Source of the DNA: Spirochaetaceae bacterium
GTDB taxonomy: Bacteria; Spirochaetota; Spirochaetia; DSM-27196; SLAA01
DNA: 6,020 bases
Assembly: GCA_003564775.1 (NCBI GenBank)
Contig: PXEI01000359.1
Coordinates: forward strand, 1 to 6,020
Direction: 5' to 3'
Below the pieces are notes generated by a model that did no database searches, was not told the origin of the DNA, and was given only the letters and a program-made list of their open reading frames with translations. This document shows positions 5,915-6,020 of this stretch, piece by piece. The position numbers were made by a program, and so were the translations under genes. Each line of letters starts with the position of its first letter. Position 1 is the stretch's first letter.

Positions 5915-6020
5915 ATGGCAGAAAAATGGAGACTGGTTTACAACCCGGAAGGAGATGCTGCCGACATGATTGCCTTCCCCTCGGCCTTGGTCGAGGGGCG
6001 TATCGCTGGCAAGTACATGC
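5915..6020 (+). CDS. Unidentified protein, only the first 35 codons present
   Basis: The frame starts at ATG 5915 with an ideal ribosome site and stays open to the window edge; the peptide begins MAEKWRLVYNPEGDAADMIA and continues through FPSALVEGRIAGKYM. It has no signal peptide or membrane segment in the visible part and looks like the start of a soluble cytoplasmic protein. I do not recognise the family. Its position 33 bp after the symporter gene, on the same strand and without a visible terminator between, suggests an enzyme or binding protein acting on the transported solute, but that is inference from context only. Confidence 0.7.
   Translation, partial: MAEKWRLVYNPEGDAADMIAFPSALVEGRIAGKYM

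Noticed and set aside
1..6020. CRISPR arrays, transposons, tRNA or rRNA genes, toxin-antitoxin pairs
   Set aside because: No regularly spaced repeats, no transposase-like frame or terminal inverted repeats, and no cloverleaf-like or rRNA sequence was seen; nearly all bases are explained by the metabolic and transport genes.

Overview
This 6 kb bacterial window uses the standard code, is tightly packed, and has strong Shine-Dalgarno sites before most genes. Base composition looks moderately GC-rich by eye (not counted). The protein types (a three-domain aminopeptidase P of about 600 residues, a nicotinate phosphoribosyltransferase of about 480 residues, an E. coli-like nicotinamidase and an SSS-family symporter) occur in several phyla. 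A spirochaete or another free-living anaerobe is possible, but nothing here fixes the taxon.

Left part (2-3177, + strand): the 3' portion of an Xaa-Pro aminopeptidase gene overlaps the start of pncB (nicotinate phosphoribosyltransferase) by 4 bp (ATGA), so the two are co-transcribed and probably translationally coupled. Facing pncB, 19 bp away, is pncA (nicotinamidase, - strand, 3197-3856). PncA turns nicotinamide into nicotinate and PncB turns nicotinate into nicotinate mononucleotide. The pair is therefore the first half of the Preiss-Handler NAD salvage route, carried on two converging transcripts.

Middle (3857-4078): a 222-bp divergent intergenic region. It holds a likely pncA promoter on the - strand, a GC-rich palindrome, a candidate rightward promoter, and a perfect 9-bp inverted repeat over the expected start of the rightward transcript. 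That repeat could be an operator or a leader hairpin.

Right part (4079-6020, + strand): a 77-residue two-helix membrane protein, a 511-residue sodium:solute symporter (SSS) family transporter, and the first 35 codons of an unrecognised gene. Each has its own strong ribosome binding site, with gaps of 33 bp. The small-protein/symporter pair resembles YhdT-PanF and YjcH-ActP in layout. The substrate cannot be read from the window, and the truncated third gene is the best clue to it.

Overall this is mostly ordinary metabolic DNA. The least explained items are the promoter-overlapping dyad, the small symporter partner, the atypical residues at cation-related positions of the symporter, and the unidentified downstream gene.
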